Part shown: positions 30,365-39,290 of the stretch, piece by piece
How the letters are laid out: each line of letters starts with the position of its first letter
Position numbering within the stretch: the first letter of the stretch is position 1
Source: Mycobacteroides sp. LB1
Lineage (GTDB): Bacteria; Actinomycetota; Actinomycetes; Mycobacteriales; Mycobacteriaceae
Assembly: GCF_013449725.1 (NCBI RefSeq)
Contig: NZ_JACCFF010000004.1
Span: 248,001-312,000 of the forward strand
DNA length: 64,000 nucleotides
Direction: 5' to 3'
The notes under the pieces: model-generated
Told to the model about the DNA's origin: nothing
Database searches by the model: none
Seen by the model: only the letters and a program-made list of their open reading frames with translations
Position numbers and translations under genes: made by a program

Positions 30365-31642
30365 GTGGCCGACAACAATGATTTCGCTACTCTCCAGTAC
30401 CCCGGAGGCGAAACCAAGCTGGATATCGTCCGTGCGACCGAAGGCTCGGATGGCTTCGCGTTGGGCAAGCTGCTGGCCGATACCGGCTACACGACATTCG
30501 ATGCGGGCTTCGTCAACACCGCATCGACCAAGAGCGCCATCACCTACATCGACGGTGACGAGGGCATCCTGCGCTACCGCGGTTACCCGATTGAGCAGCT
30601 GGCCGACAAGTCCACCTTCATCGAGGTGAGCTATCTGCTTATCTACGGTGAGCTGCCCACCCCGCAGCAGCTGGAGGATTTCACCACCAAGATCCAGCGC
30701 CACACCCTGCTGCACGAGGACCTCAAGCGGTTCTTCGACGGCTTTCCGCGTAATGCACACCCGATGCCGGTGCTCTCCAGCGCCGCGAACGCGCTCAGTG
30801 CCTACTACCAGGACTCGCTGGACCCGCATGACGACGCCCAGGTCGAGCTGTCCACGATCCGCTTGCTCGCGAAGCTGCCCACCATCGCGGCCTACGCCTA
30901 CAAGAAGTCCGTCGGGCAACCGTTCCTGTACCCGGACAACTCGCTGACTCTCGTCGAGAACTTCCTGCGGATGACGTTCGGCTTTCCGGCCGAGCCGTAC
31001 GAGGTGGACCCGGAGATCGTGCGGGCGCTCGACATGCTGCTGATCTTGCATGCCGATCATGAGCAGAACTGCTCGACCTCGACGGTGCGATTGGTCGGCT
31101 CTTCGGACGCCAACCTTTTCACGTCTGTCTCCGGTGGCATCAACGCGCTGTGGGGTCCGCTGCACGGCGGTGCGAACCAGGCCGTGTTGGAGATGTTGGA
31201 GCGCATCCGCGCCGAGGGCGGCGACACTCACGACTTCGTGCGCAGGGTGAAGAACCGCGAAGACGGCGTCAAGCTCATGGGCTTCGGACACCGTGTCTAC
31301 AAGAACTACGATCCGCGTGCCCGCATCTGTAAGGAGCAGGCCGACAAGATCCTCGGCAAGCTCGGCGGCGATGACCAGCTGCTTGAGATCGCCAAGGCGC
31401 TTGAGGAAGCTGCGCTCACCGACGATTACTTCATCGAGCGCAAGCTGTACCCGAACGTCGACTTCTACACGGGTCTGATCTACCGGGCCATTGGCTTCCC
31501 GACGCGCATGTTCACGGTGCTGTTCGCCCTCGGCCGGCTGCCCGGCTGGATCGCGCACTGGCGCGAGCTGCATTCGGAGCCGGGCAAGATCGGCCGTCCG
31601 CGCCAGATCTACACCGGCTACGGAGAGCGTCAGTACCCGTAG
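30365..31642 (+). CDS. gltA2: Citrate synthase GltA2
   Basis: The main TCA-cycle citrate synthase, 425 residues from a GTG at 30365 with AAGGGA 6 bases upstream; an ATG at 30359 is also in frame but too close to that site. The sequence is nearly collinear with M. tuberculosis GltA2: YPGGETKLDIVRATEG at the N-terminus, HADHEQNCSTSTVR, GPLHGGANQAVLEML, and the signature KLMGFGHRVYKNYDPRAR with catalytic His309. It belongs to the hexameric bacterial type with an N-terminal beta domain. A strong hairpin terminator follows. It lies about 26 kb from citA, the interval being filled by the TPP locus. Confidence 0.96.
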   Translation: MADNNDFATLQYPGGETKLDIVRATEGSDGFALGKLLADTGYTTFDAGFVNTASTKSAITYIDGDEGILRYRGYPIEQLADKSTFIEVSYLLIYGELPTPQQLEDFTTKIQRHTLLHEDLKRFFDGFPRNAHPMPVLSSAANALSAYYQDSLDPHDDAQVELSTIRLLAKLPTIAAYAYKKSVGQPFLYPDNSLTLVENFLRMTFGFPAEPYEVDPEIVRALDMLLILHADHEQNCSTSTVRLVGSSDANLFTSVSGGINALWGPLHGGANQAVLEMLERIRAEGGDTHDFVRRVKNREDGVKLMGFGHRVYKNYDPRARICKEQADKILGKLGGDDQLLEIAKALEEAALTDDYFIERKLYPNVDFYTGLIYRAIGFPTRMFTVLFALGRLPGWIAHWRELHSEPGKIGRPRQIYTGYGERQYP

Positions 31643-31656
31643 TCCTTTCCGCCGAT

Positions 31657-31716
31657 CGCGCAGTTAGGCACGCTTCCACTCGAAGGATGTGTGCGTAACT
31701 GCGCGTTCGTTTTTTA
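31657..31716 (+). terminator. Rho-independent terminator after gltA2
   Basis: Inverted arms at 31657-31673 (CGCGCAGTTAGGCACGC) and about 31690-31705 (GTGCGTAACTGCGCG core) pair over roughly 15 positions with one imperfection. A T-rich run TTCGTTTTTT follows. It starts 14 bases after the gltA2 stop. A canonical intrinsic terminator with a U-tract is uncommon in mycobacteria, which makes this one clear. Confidence 0.85.
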
Positions 31717-31763
31717 GTGGGTCGACGGACGGTGTGATGTAAATCTGTTTGCATCGCTAACAG

Positions 31764-31777
31764 TTGTAGTTTCACAA
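31764..31777. promoter_or_regulatory. Weak palindrome upstream of the DHA2 exporter
   Basis: TTGT-AGTTTC-ACAA lies just ahead of the exporter start at 31785, in a locally AT-rich stretch. The downstream MarR gene makes an autoregulated operator plausible, but the arms are only 4 bp. Confidence 0.25.
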
Positions 31778-31784
31778 TAGTGGC

Positions 31785-33197
31785 GTGGAAGCAACCATTG
31801 GCGAGTTGAGCGAGCGTCGCAAACTCGTCATCCTGGGGTCTTGCTGCCTGAGTCTGCTCATCGTGTCGATGGATTCCACCATCGTGAACGTCGCACTGCC
31901 GACCATCCGAGCGGATTTCGGCGCCAGCACCTCGCAGCTGCAATGGGTCATCGACATCTACACGCTGGGCCTGGCCTCGCTGCTCATGCTGTCGGGGGCC
32001 GCGGGGGACCGGCTGGGGCGCCGGAAGGTTTTCCACATCGGGCTCTCGATTTTCGCGGTGGGTTCTCTGCTCTGCAGCGTGGCGCCTACCGTCGGGTTGC
32101 TCATCACCGCGCGTCTGCTGCAGGCGGTGGGCGGCTCGATGCTCAACCCGGTTGCGCTGTCCATCATTTCGCAGGTCTTTACCGGCCGCGTGGAACGGGC
32201 CAGGGCGCTGGGGTTCTGGGGCGCGGTCGTCGGGATATCGATGGCCCTGGGCCCTATAGTCGGCGGGCTGCTGATCGAATGGGTGGGCTGGCGGGCCGTC
32301 TTCTGGATCAACCTGCCGGTGTGTGCGCTCGCCTTCGTGTTGACGGCGATCTTCGTGCCGGAGAGCAAGTCGGCCACGATGCGCGATATCGACCCGGTGG
32401 GGCAGGTACTCGCGGTGCTCTTCCTGTTCGGCATCGTGTTCACCCTCATTGAAGGCCCCTCGCTGGGGTGGACGACGCCGCGATTGATCGCGGTGCTGAT
32501 CACCGCGCTGGTGGCGTTCGCGGTGTTCCTCCGCTACGAGTCCCGGCGGCGGCACCCGTTCATCGACTTGCGCTTCTTCCGCAGCATCCCGTTCGCCTCG
32601 GCCACCCTTACGGCGATATGTGCGTGCGTGGCATGGAGTGCGTTCCTGTTTACGATGTCGCTGTACCTGCAGGGGGAGCGACACTTCTCCGCGATGCACA
32701 CCGGATTGGTCTATCTCCCGATTGCCGTTGGGGCGCTAGTATTCTCACCGATCTCGGGACGCATGGTGGGTCGGTTCGGCGCGCGGCCGTCACTGCTGGC
32801 GGCGGGCACCTTGTTCTTCATCGCGTCATTGCTGCTCACCCGGGTGTCGACGGCGACACCGATCTGGGAGCTCCTGGTGGTATTCGCCATTTTCGGTGCG
32901 GGGTTCGCCATGGTGAATGCACCGATCACGAATGCCGCGGTCAGTGGGATGCCGCTGGACCGGGCCGGCGCGGCCTCTGCGGTTACCTCCACGAGCCGCC
33001 AGGTGGGTGTGAGTATTGGTGTGGCACTGTGCGGTTCGATCGGTCCGCCCGCCCTGTGGTTCATGTGTGCGGGACTCGGGCTCGTTATCGTTACGCTGGG
33101 CATCGTGTCCACTTCTGCGGCTGCGGTGCGGTCGGCCCAACGGCTCGCGCCGCTCATAGCGGGCACCGCGGCTCGGGAGGTGGCGCGTGCCGGATAG
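31785..33197 (+). CDS. MFS drug exporter, DHA2 (EmrB/QacA) type
   Basis: A 470-residue, 14-helix exporter. Motifs include LDSTIVNVALP-like SMDSTIVNVALPTI in helix 1, GDRLGRRKVFHIGL in the loop between helices 2 and 3, and the antiporter motif region GFWGAVVGISMALGPIVGGLL. It likely pumps small lipophilic compounds out using the proton gradient. A GTG start lies directly after an AT-rich region without a clear ribosome binding site, suggesting a leaderless or nearly leaderless mRNA. It overlaps the MarR gene by 11 bases, forming an exporter-regulator operon. Confidence 0.88.
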   Translation: MEATIGELSERRKLVILGSCCLSLLIVSMDSTIVNVALPTIRADFGASTSQLQWVIDIYTLGLASLLMLSGAAGDRLGRRKVFHIGLSIFAVGSLLCSVAPTVGLLITARLLQAVGGSMLNPVALSIISQVFTGRVERARALGFWGAVVGISMALGPIVGGLLIEWVGWRAVFWINLPVCALAFVLTAIFVPESKSATMRDIDPVGQVLAVLFLFGIVFTLIEGPSLGWTTPRLIAVLITALVAFAVFLRYESRRRHPFIDLRFFRSIPFASATLTAICACVAWSAFLFTMSLYLQGERHFSAMHTGLVYLPIAVGALVFSPISGRMVGRFGARPSLLAAGTLFFIASLLLTRVSTATPIWELLVVFAIFGAGFAMVNAPITNAAVSGMPLDRAGAASAVTSTSRQVGVSIGVALCGSIGPPALWFMCAGLGLVIVTLGIVSTSAAAVRSAQRLAPLIAGTAAREVARAG

Positions 33198-33609
33198 ACC
33201 GCTCGCGGACGAGGTATGGCGCACCATGGCGAGTCTGGTGCTCGATAACCGTGATGGCTGGCGACGGACGGTCGTCGAGGCGACGGGGCTGCCATTCAGT
33301 CGGGTGCGTATCCTGAGAAGGCTTGCGCGACAGCCCATGACGGTAAAGGGAATCGCAGAGGCCACGGCCCTGGATGCCCCGGCGGCCACGGTTGCGGTAA
33401 GTGACTTGGAGCAGCGCGGGTTGGTGGTCCGCCACATCGACCCCGACAATCGCCGATGCAAGCGGGTGTCGTTGACTGATGAGGGCCACCGTGTCGTGGC
33501 TGCCATCGCCGAGCTGGATGACCCGGCTCCGGCTGCGCTGGCGGCCTTGAGTGAGGTCGAACTGACGAACTTGCGGGTGATCTTGGAGAGAGCCGCGGCC
33601 CTCAGCTAG
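33187..33609 (+). CDS. MarR family transcriptional regulator
   Basis: A 140-residue winged-helix regulator. The recognition region reads ILRRLARQPMTVKGIAEATALDAPAATVAVSDLEQRGLVVRHIDPDNRRCKRVSLTDEGHRVV, the classic MarR helix-turn-helix plus wing with the DxRxxR-like DPDNRRCKR turn. The GTG start lies inside the 3' end of the DHA2 exporter gene, so the two are co-translated and MarR probably represses the operon. It overlaps the convergent FAD oxidoreductase gene by 8 bases. Confidence 0.88.
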   Translation: MPDRPLADEVWRTMASLVLDNRDGWRRTVVEATGLPFSRVRILRRLARQPMTVKGIAEATALDAPAATVAVSDLEQRGLVVRHIDPDNRRCKRVSLTDEGHRVVAAIAELDDPAPAALAALSEVELTNLRVILERAAALS

Positions 33610-35071
33610 CGTCTAATACCGCCATCGCGGCGTGATATCCGCCGAGCCCCGATACGCCGCCGCCGCGACGAGAACCCGAACCGCACAGCAGAATTCGTTT
33701 GTGATTCGTGGACACACCCCACCGCGCTGCGGGCGTATCCAGCGGTTCGTCGTCCTCGGCGAACGGCCAGTGCAATCCGCCGTGGAAGATGTTGCCTGAT
33801 GTCATCCCGAGGGCCTCCTCGAGGTCTGCGGTGGTTTTGGTCTCGATGCACGGTCGGCCCTGCGAGTCTGTTGCCACCACATCGGTGATCGGCTCGGCCA
33901 GTACGGAATTAAGTGACGCGAGTACGGCGGCTTGCAGCTGTTCGCGGGTTGCATCCAGCCCATGCGGAGTATGTAACCCGAACACCGTCAATGTATGTGC
34001 CCCGGACGCACGCAGCTCCGGCGACAGAATGCTCGGGTCGGCCAAGGAATGACAGTAGATCTCGCAGGGCAGCGGGTCGGGGATATGTCCGCGGGACGCC
34101 TGCTGGAACCCGCTCTCCAGCTGGGTGAAGGTCTCGTTGATATGAAAGGTGCCACCGAAAGCCTGTTCCGGCGTGACCTTTTCATCGCGCAGCCGAGGTA
34201 GGCGGGTCAGCAGCAGATTCACCTTGACCTGCGCGCCGGGCTGTCCTTCGGGGGCGTTTTCCCCAAGTAGCCGGGCCAGCACGGTGGGGCTGACGCCGCT
34301 GAGGACGTGGTTGCCCACCGCGATGTGCTCGTCGTTGCCAATCCGGTACTGCACCTCGCCGCCGGGATTGATCGCGAGGGCCTCAGCCCCGGTGCGTAAT
34401 TCGGCACCAAGTCGTCGCGCTGAGGATTCCAGCGAGCCGGTGACGGCGCCCATGCCGCCCACGGGGACGTCCCACGGGTTCATCTGGTGGTAGAGGAAGC
34501 AGATGTTCTGCCGCAGCGACGGGTCATCGGCGCTCGCGAAGGTTCCGATCAGTGCGTCGGTGAGCAGGACCCCGCGTTGCAGATCATCGGGTGCGGCCGC
34601 GCGGATCACCTCGCCGATGGGCGTCTCGACAAGCTGTTCCCAGGCGCCGGCGCGGACCTCGCTACGTCGTCGCAGCGGTTCCAGTATGGAATCCCACAGT
34701 GGCCGGGTCACCGTATCGCAGAGTGCCCCGAATTCCGCGAAATCATCTGTACTGGCAAGGAATCCACTCCGTCCACCGTCAGCTGGGTCCGGCGTGTATG
34801 ACGCGTACTTGCGGCGCGCCAGCTGCACCGAGAGGCCCAGGTCGTTGATGATCTGCCGCGGAAGCAGACTCACCAGATACGAGTACCGCGATAGCCTCGC
34901 GTCGACGCCCTCGAACGCGGGCGCCGAAATCGCGGCCCCGCCGAGCACTTCCAGCCGCTCCAGTACCAACACCCGTTGGCCCGCTCGGGCCAGATACGCG
35001 GCGGCGGTCAAGGCATTGTGCCCGCCCCCGACGATCACGGTGTCGTACCTGGCCGATCCGCTGGCAGTCAT
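33602..35071 (-). CDS. Phytoene dehydrogenase-like FAD-dependent oxidoreductase
   Basis: A 489-residue protein with an N-terminal FAD-binding motif YDTVIVGGGHNALTAAAYLARAG, the following VLERLEVLGGAAIS, and a C-terminal LCGSGSRRGGGVSGLGGYHAA that closes the FAD site. This architecture is that of the CrtI/phytoene-desaturase-like and amine-oxidase-related families. Its position after gltA2 recalls Rv0897c, an oxidoreductase of this family in M. tuberculosis. On this strand it follows the aminotransferase gene by 9 bases, so it may belong to the catabolic operon. The substrate is unknown. Confidence 0.82.
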   Translation of the reverse strand: MTASGSARYDTVIVGGGHNALTAAAYLARAGQRVLVLERLEVLGGAAISAPAFEGVDARLSRYSYLVSLLPRQIINDLGLSVQLARRKYASYTPDPADGGRSGFLASTDDFAEFGALCDTVTRPLWDSILEPLRRRSEVRAGAWEQLVETPIGEVIRAAAPDDLQRGVLLTDALIGTFASADDPSLRQNICFLYHQMNPWDVPVGGMGAVTGSLESSARRLGAELRTGAEALAINPGGEVQYRIGNDEHIAVGNHVLSGVSPTVLARLLGENAPEGQPGAQVKVNLLLTRLPRLRDEKVTPEQAFGGTFHINETFTQLESGFQQASRGHIPDPLPCEIYCHSLADPSILSPELRASGAHTLTVFGLHTPHGLDATREQLQAAVLASLNSVLAEPITDVVATDSQGRPCIETKTTADLEEALGMTSGNIFHGGLHWPFAEDDEPLDTPAARWGVSTNHKRILLCGSGSRRGGGVSGLGGYHAAMAVLDAS

Positions 35072-35080
35072 GGAGAAACT

Positions 35081-36418
35081 CTACGACGCGCCGACCGGTC
35101 CAACGATGTCTTTCAGTACCGCCTCGAACTCGGTGCAGAACCAGTCGACGTCCGACCGCGAAAAGGCCAGCGGCGGCCTGATCTTGAGGACGTTGCCATC
35201 CTGCCCACACACCGAGATGAGGACTCGCCGTTCGCGCAGGGCGTTCACGATCCGGCGTGCGCCGGCGCGGTCCGGGGTGCGGGATACGGGGTCGAGCACG
35301 ATCTCGACCCCCGTGTAAAGGCCGGTGCCGCGGATATCGCCGAGCTCGACGTGCTGTAGCGCAAGGGAGCGCAACTCGGAGCGCAGTGCTGCACCCACCT
35401 CGGCGGCATGCAGCTGGAGCTTCTCGTCCTCGATGACGTCGAGTACCGCCGATGCCGCTGCCATAGATACCGGATTTCCACCGAAGGTGTTGAAGTACGG
35501 CACTTCCCGGGAAAATGGGGCAAGGACCGCAGAGGTGGCCGCCATGGCCGCCACCGGGATGCCGTTGGCCATGGGCTTACCCATGGTGACCAGGTCGGGC
35601 ACCACGCGGTGGCGGGTGAACCCCCACATCGCTTCCCCGGTACGCCCGAATCCGGGTTGTACCTCGTCAGCGATGAGGACACCGCCGGCCGCACGCACTA
35701 CCTTCACCGCGGGCTCCAGCACCGACGCGTCCGGGTAGATGCCGTCCGAGGAGAAGATGGTATCCACCAACAGGCAGCTGAATCCGTATCCTGCGGTGTG
35801 CAATTCATCGATCGCACGGGAAACGGCGGCGGCAAAGTCAGTGGCCAGATCGCCAGGTCGTGTCCGGTAGCTGTCGGGTGCCGGCACGGTACGGACATGC
35901 GGTCCGAGAGAGTCCCCGCCGAGTGATGGGGAGACGGCGGTGACGGCGGCCGTGTTGCCGTGATAGGCATCGCTGGTCACGATAACTCCCGTTGCCCCGG
36001 TGTACATGTGGGCTACGCGCAATGCCAGGTCGTTGGCCTCAGAACCTGTGCATGCATACATCACCTGATCAATGGCGCCGGGCATCGTCGCGAGTAGCCG
36101 CTCGGAGTAGTCGACGATGCCCTCATGCAGGTATCGGGTGTGGGTGTTGAGGGTGGACAGCTGCCGGGTGACCGCCTCGACCACATGAGGGTGACAGTGG
36201 CCGACACTGGCGACGTTGTTGTACGCGTCCAGATAGCGGTTGCCATCGGTGTCGAACAGGTGGCTGCGCTCTCCGCTCACCAGGTGGACCGGGCGTTCGT
36301 AGAAGAGTCGGTAGGAGGGGCCGAGTACCCGTTCCCGCGCGGAGATAAGAGCCTCCGTGGCCGGGTCCTCGTCCTGCCCGGAATAGCTGTTTGAGTCCAT
36401 GATGTTCGAAAAGCTCAT
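35081..36418 (-). CDS. Class III PLP-dependent aminotransferase or amino-alcohol-phosphate phospho-lyase
   Basis: A 445-residue PLP enzyme. It carries GNRYLDAYNNVASVGHCHPHVV, ACTGSEANDLALRVAH (cofactor phosphate binding), the aspartate region LIADEVQPGFGRTGEAMWGF, and the Schiff-base lysine in TMGKPMANG at about Lys281. The fold branch resembles AGXT2-like proteins, some of which are phospho-lyases acting on phosphoethanolamine or phosphohydroxylysine rather than transaminases. Its start overlaps the permease stop in an ATGA. A kinase of the APH superfamily lies divergently next to the operon, which favours a phospho-lyase role. The exact substrate remains inference. Confidence 0.82.
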   Translation of the reverse strand: MSFSNIMDSNSYSGQDEDPATEALISARERVLGPSYRLFYERPVHLVSGERSHLFDTDGNRYLDAYNNVASVGHCHPHVVEAVTRQLSTLNTHTRYLHEGIVDYSERLLATMPGAIDQVMYACTGSEANDLALRVAHMYTGATGVIVTSDAYHGNTAAVTAVSPSLGGDSLGPHVRTVPAPDSYRTRPGDLATDFAAAVSRAIDELHTAGYGFSCLLVDTIFSSDGIYPDASVLEPAVKVVRAAGGVLIADEVQPGFGRTGEAMWGFTRHRVVPDLVTMGKPMANGIPVAAMAATSAVLAPFSREVPYFNTFGGNPVSMAAASAVLDVIEDEKLQLHAAEVGAALRSELRSLALQHVELGDIRGTGLYTGVEIVLDPVSRTPDRAGARRIVNALRERRVLISVCGQDGNVLKIRPPLAFSRSDVDWFCTEFEAVLKDIVGPVGAS

Positions 36419-37977
36419 CGTTCGGGTGCCTCCTCCAGGACCGTTCTACCGAGGTCCTCGTAGCGGTCGGGTGCGGTGTATTTGAGGAAGATGGCCAAGG
36501 CGATACCGCCGAGACCGGTTGCCCCAACCACCCATGGGATTGACGTGAAGATCCAGTCGCCGGCCGCGGTGCCGGCCGCGAACGACGCATGCTGGGCCAA
36601 CAGGACGACGACGTACACCATGCCCAGGCCACCCAACAGCGGTGCGACCAGCGTCCGGAACCAGTGCGCGGTCTCGGGATGGTTTCGTCGCACGTGGAAG
36701 TACGAGATCACGGCGAAGGCGGTCAGGGCCTGGACGATCATGATCGCGGTGGTGCCGAGCAGGGCCATCAGTCCGTAGAGACCGGTGTACGGATCGCGAT
36801 GGGTGAATGCGAAGAACAGCACCACCACGGTGGCGAATACGGTCTGGACGATGCCCGCGATATGCGGCGAGCCATGTGCGGTGTGCGTGGCCCCGATGGT
36901 GCGGCGCATCCCGGGGATGACGTTTTCGCGTCCGATCGCGTACAGGTAGCGGGCGGCACAATTATGGAAGGCCATGCCGCAGGCGAATGAACCCGTCATC
37001 AACAGGACCTTGAACAGGTTGACGGCCCACACCCCCAGGTGCTGCTGGACGGGGCCGAAGAAGATATCGCCCGCCGTGGACGAATCCTGGGCCAGCGCCA
37101 CGGCGTTGTCCGGTCCGGTGCCAACGATCGCGAGCCACGAGACGAGGACGTAGAAGACGCCGACGCCGACAACCGAGGACACCACCGCGATCGGGATGAT
37201 CTTCTTGGGGTTCTTGGATTCCTCGGCGTACATGGCACTGGACTCGAATCCGACCCAGGACCAGAACGCGAAGAACAATCCGACACCGGCCGAGCCGGCG
37301 ACCGTGAGGGGTCCGGCCGGGCCGTCGACAACTCCGCTGAGGCTGTGAAAGCCGTTGAGCGGGTTGAGTGAGCCCCAGGACCAGCCTTGTGGGCCGCCCC
37401 CGGTGAACAGTACCGAGAGTGCCAGTAGCGACAGCATCAGTATTTCGGTCACCAGGAATACACCCAGTACGCGGGCGGCAAGGCTGAGATCGAAGTAAGT
37501 GAGCACCGCATTGACGGCCAGCATGACCAACGCCAGGAGGACCCACGGGATGTCCAGGTGGAAGAACGTCAGGAACAGGTCGTGGCCGAAGAACGAGAAG
37601 ATCCCGACCAGTGACGCTTCGAAGACCATGTACGCCAACGTGATCAGGAACCCGGCTCCCAGCCCGACGATACGGCCGAGGCCATGGGAGATGTATCCGT
37701 AAAAGGCGCCCGTGGCGACGATGTGCTTGGACATCGCCGCGTAGCCGATGGCGAAGAGCGTCAGCACGATGGTGGCGACCAGGTAGCCGGCTGGTGCATA
37801 GGCACCGTTGCCGAATCCCACGGCCATCGGCACATTGCCGACCATCGCGGTGATCGGTGCGGCGGTGGCCACCGCCATGAACAGCACGCCCATCAATCCG
37901 ACGGCGTTCGGCTTGAGACGCTGCATGCCGTCCGGCTCGGCGGTGGTGGCTGCGGGTGGGTCGATGATGTCGCTCAC
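36415..37977 (-). CDS. APC superfamily amino acid/amine permease
   Basis: About 520 residues with around 12 membrane helices. The first helix region LKPNAVGLMGVLFMAVATAAPITAMVGNVPMAVGFGNG is a typical APC consensus, and FAFWSWVGFESSAMYAEESKNPKKIIPIA is the conserved helix 6 to loop region. A GTG at 37977 has GAGAAGGG about 7 bases upstream and is preferred to an ATG at 37995 without a site. It is the first gene of the leftward operon and is translationally coupled to the class III aminotransferase. It likely imports the amine or amino acid substrate. Confidence 0.85.
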   Translation of the reverse strand: MSDIIDPPAATTAEPDGMQRLKPNAVGLMGVLFMAVATAAPITAMVGNVPMAVGFGNGAYAPAGYLVATIVLTLFAIGYAAMSKHIVATGAFYGYISHGLGRIVGLGAGFLITLAYMVFEASLVGIFSFFGHDLFLTFFHLDIPWVLLALVMLAVNAVLTYFDLSLAARVLGVFLVTEILMLSLLALSVLFTGGGPQGWSWGSLNPLNGFHSLSGVVDGPAGPLTVAGSAGVGLFFAFWSWVGFESSAMYAEESKNPKKIIPIAVVSSVVGVGVFYVLVSWLAIVGTGPDNAVALAQDSSTAGDIFFGPVQQHLGVWAVNLFKVLLMTGSFACGMAFHNCAARYLYAIGRENVIPGMRRTIGATHTAHGSPHIAGIVQTVFATVVVLFFAFTHRDPYTGLYGLMALLGTTAIMIVQALTAFAVISYFHVRRNHPETAHWFRTLVAPLLGGLGMVYVVVLLAQHASFAAGTAAGDWIFTSIPWVVGATGLGGIALAIFLKYTAPDRYEDLGRTVLEEAPER

Positions 37978-38216
37978 GGACGATCCCTTCTCCATATTTG
38001 GTCTGGTTTAGCCCGGCTGCCCGTAGCGGGCGCAATCCTAAATATTGGGCCAATGGCTTGCTTCAGATGCGACGAGATCATTTATACCTGGGATAGTTCC
38101 CAGGTCAACAGTGAATCAGAGAAATCGGCCCAAGTCGTTTCGAGGATGTTTCAATCTGGGCCGGTCGTGATGCGTCGGAGTTAAATGGTCCGATTTGGTC
38201 TGCTTACTTGCCTCTG
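37978..38216. promoter_or_regulatory. Divergent control region of the permease and kinase operons
   Basis: No gene lies in these 239 bases. Three symmetric or repeated signals are visible. The decamer ATTTGGTCTG occurs at 37996-38005 and 38193-38202, each beside one start codon and each followed or preceded by a further TGGT half-site. A perfect inverted repeat ACCTGGGA-TAGT-TCCCAGGT lies at 38087-38106. An ATTGG-G-CCAAT palindrome lies at 38045-38055. The HutC-type GntR regulator encoded at 40095 is the obvious candidate to bind one of them. Confidence 0.55.
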
Positions 38217-39251
38217 ATGGTGCACACTCGGACCATGCCGGGACTACCGCCGACCCACAGTGCGTTCGCGCGTGCCGCCCTGCCCGGTTATGGCAGGGCG
38301 TCGGATGCCCCACTGCGACTGCTGAGCCTGTCGGAGAACGCCACCTATCTGGTGGACGAGCCGCAACCCATGGTGCTTCGGGTCCATCGTCCCGGGTACC
38401 ACTCGCTACCGGCGATCCGTTCCGAGTTGGCCTGGATGCGTGCGCTGCGTGCCGAGACATCGGTCATTACACCGGAACTCGTCCGCGCCGAGGATGGGTC
38501 GGATGTCGTTGCGGCATGTCTGGACGGGATCACCCTCTACGTCGATGCGATGAGTTTCGTGCCGGGTTGCACCGCGGAAGAGGAACCTGGTGTGGTCGGA
38601 TACAGCAAGCTGGGCGAGCTGACCGCACACATGCACGACCATGCCCAGCGCTGGCAGGCGCCACGCGAGTTCACCCGGTTCCGTTGGGATCTGGACACGA
38701 TGTTCGGCCCGACCGCGCGCTGGGGTGATTGGCGGCACGCTCCCGGCATAGCCGACGGCGACCGTACGTCGATCGCTGCCGCGGTGGCAGACATGATCCG
38801 GCGGTTGAACGAATACGGCCATACCCCAGATCGATTCGGTCTGATACACGCCGACATGCGATTGTCCAACCTGATGGTGGACCCGGGGCGGCCTGATTCC
38901 GAGATCACCGTGATCGACTTCGATGACTGCGGATGGTCCTGGTTCCTGGCCGATCTGGGTGCGGTGGTGTCCTGGGTGGAGGACACTCCGGCGGCCGATG
39001 CGGCCATCGCGGATTGGCTCGACGGCTACCAACGAGTGCGCCGGCTCTCCGAGGAACACCTCGGCATGATCCCGGTCTTGGTGATGCTGCGCCGGGTCAT
39101 GCTCACCGCCTGGATCGCCTCGCATGCCGATGCCGATGCGGCGATCAGAGTCAGTGACGGATTCGGGACTCGTACAGCCCGTCTCGCGGAGCGATACCTA
39201 GGTGACCGAACCTGGTTGCAGGAGGCCATTTTTGGCCGTCGAGTCGGCTGA
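38217..39251 (+). CDS. APH/choline-kinase-like small-molecule kinase
   Basis: About 344 residues with the aminoglycoside phosphotransferase fold. The ATP site shows ENATYLVDEPQPMVLRVHRPGY; the catalytic loop is HADMRLSNLM (HxDxxxxN pattern) and the metal-binding segment is VIDFDDCGWSWFLAD. Relatives include homoserine, hydroxylysine and ethanolamine kinases, as well as SrkA. Several start codons are possible (TTG 38208, ATG 38217, ATG 38235), none with a strong ribosome binding site. It is divergent from the permease/aminotransferase operon. The context argues for an amino-alcohol substrate and against antibiotic resistance, but the substrate is not proven. Confidence 0.8.
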   Translation: MVHTRTMPGLPPTHSAFARAALPGYGRASDAPLRLLSLSENATYLVDEPQPMVLRVHRPGYHSLPAIRSELAWMRALRAETSVITPELVRAEDGSDVVAACLDGITLYVDAMSFVPGCTAEEEPGVVGYSKLGELTAHMHDHAQRWQAPREFTRFRWDLDTMFGPTARWGDWRHAPGIADGDRTSIAAAVADMIRRLNEYGHTPDRFGLIHADMRLSNLMVDPGRPDSEITVIDFDDCGWSWFLADLGAVVSWVEDTPAADAAIADWLDGYQRVRRLSEEHLGMIPVLVMLRRVMLTAWIASHADADAAIRVSDGFGTRTARLAERYLGDRTWLQEAIFGRRVG

Positions 39252-39290
39252 GTAGGCCGGAGAGGCCGTGCTGGCAAGAAAGGAAGTGTG

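Noticed and set aside
38217..39251. APH-type kinase as an aminoglycoside resistance gene
   Set aside because: The fold is shared with metabolic kinases, and the operon context (permease, PLP enzyme, SDR, GntR) points to catabolism.
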